Shown here piece by piece: positions 25,666 to 25,805 of a stretch of DNA of 25,805 nt. Every line of letters begins with the position of its first letter. Within the stretch, counting starts at the first letter, position 1. Location: assembly GCA_001579985.1 (NCBI GenBank), contig LRSR01005583.1, positions 1 to 25,805 on the forward strand, read 5' to 3'. Position numbers and translations under genes: made by a program. The notes under the pieces are model-generated. The model did no database searches. It saw only the letters and a list, made by a program, of their open reading frames with translations, and was not told where the DNA came from. This stretch comes from Hypsibius dujardini. Lineage: Eukaryota; Tardigrada; Eutardigrada; Parachela; Hypsibiidae.

Positions 25666-25805
25666 ATGTTGTCGATCGCGAATATTCACACTACTGACAT
25701 TCCTTCTCAGTTTGTGACTCAGGTTCAACCCATCAACAATGTGGTTGAAAACCTTATATATCAGACGGTATCTCCGAAGAACTGTTCAACCATACTAATG
25801 GAGCA
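25666..25805 (+). CDS. Start of an unrecognised ORF, cut by the window edge
   Basis: An ATG at 25666 opens a frame of 46 codons with no stop before the edge (MLSIANIHTTDIPSQFVTQV to start). It lies 110 bp after the polymerase stop and past the hairpin. The family cannot be told from this much. Given the usual content of these elements, a virion or packaging protein is possible. Confidence 0.4.
   Translation, partial: MLSIANIHTTDIPSQFVTQVQPINNVVENLIYQTVSPKNCSTILME

Larger units (their letters stand above)
16275..25805. mobile_element. Maverick/Polinton (adintovirus-type) element, left part
   Basis: From 16275 the DNA becomes AT-rich, intron-poor and densely packed with ORFs on both strands, including a retrovirus-type integrase and a protein-primed family B DNA polymerase. 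That pair defines Mavericks/Polintons. The left end is placed at AGTAGTGG, directly after the TCTG tract; Polinton ends usually start with AG. The target-site duplication (expected 6 bp) and the right inverted repeat lie outside. The penton-like, core-like and fiber-like genes indicate a virion-forming element. Major capsid protein, packaging ATPase and protease are not seen and are expected to the right. No broken ORF is apparent. Confidence 0.9.

Noticed and set aside
1-25805. tRNA, rRNA or other structural RNA genes
   Set aside because: I saw no cloverleaf with the usual A and B boxes or rRNA-like block, though a covariance search was not possible.

Overview
The window is animal nuclear DNA. 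It holds four multi-exon housekeeping or stress genes with GT-AG introns, many short palindromic (MITE-like) repeats, and abundant (TCTG)n and (GATT)n microsatellites. From about position 16275 to the right edge lies the left part of a large, AT-rich, intron-poor Maverick/Polinton (adintovirus-type) element. The host looks like a small invertebrate. A late-embryogenesis-abundant-like gene and a clan 2 P450 would fit a tardigrade or another desiccation-tolerant animal, but this is inference and nothing here fixes the species.

Host part (1-16274). Positions 1-1061 carry three MITEs. A four-exon LEA-like gene runs on the minus strand (2542-1062), with three evenly spaced CCAAT boxes upstream. 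A three-exon cyclophilin A follows on the minus strand (4889-3952). JMJD4, the eRF1 lysyl hydroxylase, lies on the plus strand in five exons (5912-8231), and one of its introns contains a strong 154-bp foldback. A complete six-exon cytochrome P450 is at 9167-11825, with one GC-AG intron. Between 11826 and 13282 there is a CGCGG-rich element and three more MITEs. RPAP1 (RNA polymerase II-associated protein 1) starts at 13283. Eight exons, 667 codons, are present before the mobile element interrupts its eighth intron.

Element part (16275-25805). The left end is inferred from an AGTAGTGG start directly after a TCTG tract, 35 bases past an RPAP1 splice donor. From left to right the element carries: a penton/minor-capsid-like gene (minus); a 37-bp two-way promoter; a basic protein with a Gly/Ala-rich hydrophobic tail, resembling a core or membrane-active virion protein (plus); a 135-residue protein with PSAP and two YPEI motifs (plus); a fiber-like protein with adenovirus-type shaft pseudo-repeats (plus); the retrovirus-type integrase (minus); small membrane and coiled-coil proteins; a helix-turn-helix protein preceded by six 10-bp direct repeats; a small basic protein; the protein-primed family B DNA polymerase (1280 aa); and the start of one further ORF. 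The major capsid protein, packaging ATPase, protease and right inverted repeat are not visible and would be expected to the right of the window.

The element therefore combines a transposon replication/integration module (PolB, integrase) with a virion-like module (penton-like, core-like, fiber-like). All its ORFs are intact here, which suggests a recent insertion. The fiber-like gene, the late-domain-like protein and the HTH gene with its repeat array are the points most worth a second look.
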